Positions 8,087 through 10,000 of a DNA stretch of 10,000 nt are shown in pieces. The notes beneath the pieces were generated by a model that was given only the letters and a program-made list of their open reading frames with translations, did not search any database and had not been told where the DNA came from. Source of the DNA: Penaeus vannamei (taxonomy: Eukaryota > Arthropoda > Malacostraca > Decapoda > Penaeidae). A program made the translations under genes and the position numbers. The first letter of the stretch is position 1; every line of letters starts with the position of its first letter. The stretch lies in NCBI RefSeq assembly GCF_042767895.1, contig NC_091564.1, forward strand, positions 4,707,535-4,717,534. Direction: 5' to 3'.

Positions 8087-8132
8087 CCTAGAACCCCTCC
8101 TCTGCCCGCTGACACTCCCATGGGGTTCTAGG
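8087..8132. other. Perfect 11-base inverted repeat (hairpin)
   Basis: CCTAGAACCCC at 8087-8097 and GGGGTTCTAGG at 8122-8132 are exact reverse complements around a 24-base loop. The left arm overlaps the right end of the putative transposon. This may be an element end, a junction between two nested elements or a structured RNA. Confidence 0.8.
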
Positions 8133-8226
8133 TTGTTCAGGGGGAACAATTATGTAATTTCAAACTGCGTAAGGCACCACCCTTGGTCCACGGAGCAGCA
8201 TACCCTCACAGTGTCAATACTAAAAT
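8105..8226. other. Right part of the complex island, unassigned
   Basis: Mixed-composition DNA without an open frame of note. CACCCTTGGTCCA near 8178-8190 resembles CGCCCTTGGTGCA at 7758-7770, and CGGAGCAGCA near 8191 shares words with AGCAGCAACGGAGCCC at 7817-7832. It may be a second element fragment. The switch back to trinucleotide DNA occurs around 8227. Confidence 0.5.
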
Positions 8227-8700
8227 CGTTATTTTTCATAATGATAATAACAGTGAGGAAAATAATGATAATGAATATTATTATCATTATCGTTATCGTT
8301 ATTATCGTTTTCATCTGTATTATCATTTCTGTTATCATTACTATTATTATCATAATTGTTATTATTTTCGTGATTATTCTTGTCATTGTTGTTATTAGTT
8401 TTATTGTCATTATTATTATCATTTCGATTATAATTATCACTATTGTTATTATTATAATAATCATCATTATTACTATCATTATTATTTTTTTCATCAATAT
8501 CATCATTGTTGTTATTATCCTTATTATCATCATCATATTTATCATTATCATTATCATTTTTTATCATTATTATTATCATCATCATTATCATTTACATTAT
8601 AATCATTATCATTAACATTATCATTGTAATTATTAAATTTATTATTATAATTATTATTATTATAAAACTTATTATTGCAATAATTACTATATTATTATCG

Positions 8701-8733
<33 letters not shown>

Positions 8734-9263
8734 GCATTATCATTATCATTTTTATTATTGTTATAATAATTGTAATTATTACCATTAATATTGCCATTAT
8801 TTCTATTATCATAATTGTTATAATCATCATTATCATTTTGACTATGATTTTTATCATTGGTATTTATTATCATTATAATTGTTTTTGTCATTATCATAAT
8901 CATTGCTATTATTGTTACAAATATTATTTTTGTATCATTGCTTATCCTTATTAGTACTATTAATATTATTATTATTGTTACTATTATTAGTATTATAACT
9001 ATTATGATTATCGTTATTATTACTGTTATTTTATTATAATTATTATTACTATCACTAATTTTTGTTATCATTACCCTTATCATTATCATTTAAGGATGAT
9101 AATAAAAACTTCTTAAATATTGTTATCATTATTATTAGTATTATCGTAATCATCATTATCATTATCATTAATATTATGATTAATACTTTTACTATCACCA
9201 TTCTTATCCTCAGCATTATATCTTTATCATCATTATCATCGTCATCATCATCATCATCATCAA
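8227..9263. repeat. Spacer S: degenerate ATT/ATC DNA
   Basis: About 1 kb of ATT/ATC words. It opens with a short purine-rich stretch (GATAATAACAGTGAGG) and an 11-base inverted repeat, ATAATGATAAT at 8262-8272 and ATTATCATTAT at 8280-8290. ATTTAAG/CTTAAAT arms at 9088-9118 flank another brief purine-rich stretch. There is an ATT run near 8703-8733 and an ATC run at about 9243-9261. No P, Q or X landmarks are recognised and no gene is seen. Confidence 0.8.
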
Positions 9264-9458
9264 TGTGCGCGTGTGTATAAATACTTAAATTTAATAATGT
9301 CTGATAAAGCAATTTTATTAAGCTCCGATAGCTCGGTCGGTAGTGTGGGCGTCTGTCAATAGAGCGGCTCGGGTTCGCGTCTCGTTCATGGGTGGGTTGT
9401 TAAGAATGTTTTGTCATTTTTGTAAACATTGTCACTATTGAATATTATCATTATCTTT
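9264..9458 (+). mobile_element. Cassette F: divergent tRNA-derived SINE-like unit
   Basis: The tRNA-like head at 9322-9394 is of the C/E type and a four-T run follows at 9409-9412. The first part of the tail (GTAAACATTGTCACTATTG, then TTATCATTATCTTT) resembles the tails of C and E, then diverges. The leader is different: GTGCGCGTGTGTATAAATAC replaces GTCAGACAAGTGTG, although AT-rich ATACTTAAATTTAATAAT still lies about 40 to 24 bases before the head. It is the most diverged unit and sits in spacers not shared with the others. Confidence 0.5.
9322..9394 (+). pseudogene. tRNA-like sequence F (degenerate)
   Basis: The A box TAGCTCGGTCGG is at 9329-9340 and the B box GGTTCGCGTCT at 9372-9382. The variable region reads GAGCGGCTCGGG where C and E have GAGNGGCCCGGG, so one T-stem-side C has become T. 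In other respects it is the C/E form with the same defects in the acceptor and anticodon stems. Confidence 0.6.
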
Positions 9459-10000
9459 GGTTTCCATTATTTTTGCTATGTAGCTATTATTTTCATTATT
9501 ATCCCTATCACTATTATTATCATTATCCCTATCACTATTATTATCATTATTATCCCTATCACTATTATTATCATTATTATTATTGATATTACCATCATTA
9601 TCATCATTATTTTTGTTCTTGTTGGTGTCATTACTATTAATATTATTGATATTATTATTGTTATTATTAGTTGTATTATCATTTTGTTGTGATTATCATC
9701 ATCATTATCAGCATTATCATATCATTATTATATACTATTACTGTTAATATGATTATCATTATCATCATTATCATTACTATTATTATCATTATTATCATCA
9801 TTATTACTATTATTATTAACACTGTTGTTACTATTTTCCATACCATTGTTATTATCATTATTACCACTATCGTTATCATCGTTACTGACATCAATTTTAT
9901 ATTATTATCATTATCATTTTTATTGTTGTTATTGTCATTTTCATTATTATCATTCTCATTTTCAATACTATTATCATTCTTATTATTATCATTCTTATTA
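9459..10000. repeat. Terminal degenerate ATT/ATC DNA
   Basis: This is trinucleotide-like DNA running off the window edge. Apart from the minisatellite at 9501-9578 it holds no complex sequence. A GTTAATATGATTATCATTAT segment near 9743 faintly recalls the P spacer, but the other P landmarks are missing. No gene is seen. Confidence 0.8.
9501..9578. repeat. Three-copy minisatellite, 24-27 base unit
   Basis: Units beginning ATCCCTATCACTATTATTAT start at 9501, 9525 and 9552. The first is 24 bases and the next two are 27, differing by one ATT. The CCCTATCAC word is rare elsewhere in the window, which makes the unit easy to recognise. Confidence 0.9.

Larger units (their letters stand above)
7583..8104. 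mobile_element. Candidate non-autonomous DNA transposon (hAT-like termini)
   Basis: This is complex, mixed-composition DNA starting CAGAGGCGGGGCTT and ending GAACCCCTCCTCTG. The reverse complement of the right end matches the left end at 11 of 14 positions, including CAGAGG and GGGG. Terminal repeats starting CAG-A/G-GG are common in hAT-superfamily transposons. The CCCCCCC-rich, TGATTGGCCACCC-bearing left part recalls short hAT-type elements, from memory and unverified. Against this, no 8-base target-site duplication is visible: the left flank is TGTTGTTG and the right flank CCCGCTGA. The right end also belongs to a longer hairpin. There is no transposase frame, so if real it is non-autonomous or decayed. 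Confidence 0.35.

Noticed and set aside
7583..8226. Long terminal repeat of a retroelement
   Set aside because: The TF-like sites and AATAAA are suggestive, but there is no second direct copy, no TG...CA boundary that I can defend, and no primer-binding or coding region in the window.
8133..8615. Open frame starting in the island (MFRGNNYVISNC...)
   Set aside because: Only about the first 30 residues lie in complex DNA, and the rest is Ile-rich simple repeat. There is no recognisable domain, so the start is chance.
774..9394. CRISPR-like array, because short conserved blocks recur at intervals
   Set aside because: The repeats are about 240 bases and 1.4-2.2 kb apart with related spacers. 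The DNA looks eukaryotic, and no cas-like gene is present.

Overview
The window looks like nuclear, non-coding DNA from an animal genome. I find no credible protein-coding gene. About 90 percent of it is degenerate trinucleotide DNA built from ATT and ATC words. The plus strand is poor in G. Every long open frame translates to runs of Ile, Leu, Asn, Asp, Met or Tyr, as expected when period-3 DNA is read through. A marine invertebrate, perhaps a decapod crustacean, is my best guess because such genomes can be loaded with this kind of repeat. That is inference only, with low confidence.

The ordered structure is a family of six tRNA-like cassettes (A to F), all on the plus strand, with tRNA-like heads near 839, 2234, 3630, 5790, 7249 and 9322. 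Each has a near-consensus A box, a B box exactly 43 bases after the A-box start, a short T-run just past the tRNA-like end, and a related 3' tail. Cassettes A to E also share a 5' leader: a GTCAGACA-type motif starting 62 or 63 bases upstream and a TTTAAATA-type tract starting 32 or 33 bases upstream. The cassettes sit in longer, recognisable spacers that I call X, P, Q and R. The order is X1-A-P1-Q1-B-P2-Q2-C-R-X2-D-P3-Q3-E, then R-like sequence, an island, S and F. X, P and Q recur with their non-repetitive landmarks in the same order. This is therefore largely a higher-order tandem or segmental duplication, with a P-Q-cassette period near 1.4 kb and an X-to-X period near 4.9 kb, and not six independent insertions.

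Region by region: 1-773 is X1, with an ATC-to-GAT strand switch. 774-3807 holds cassettes A, B and C with their P and Q spacers. 3808-4893 is spacer R. 4894-5724 is X2, a second copy of X1. 5725-7412 holds cassettes D and E. 7413-7582 is an ATT then GTT microsatellite. 7583-8226 is the only complex, mixed-composition island; it is probably a decayed mobile element or several, with hAT-like termini. 8227-9263 is another degenerate trinucleotide spacer. 9264-9458 is the most divergent cassette, F. The window ends in simple repeat with a three-copy minisatellite.

The most notable proposal is that the cassettes are tRNA-derived (SINE-like) RNA polymerase III units that became the regularly spaced non-repetitive part of a satellite-like array. 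Their conserved layout resembles a hybrid promoter: upstream element, TATA-like tract, A and B boxes, and terminator. Transcription cannot be shown from sequence alone.
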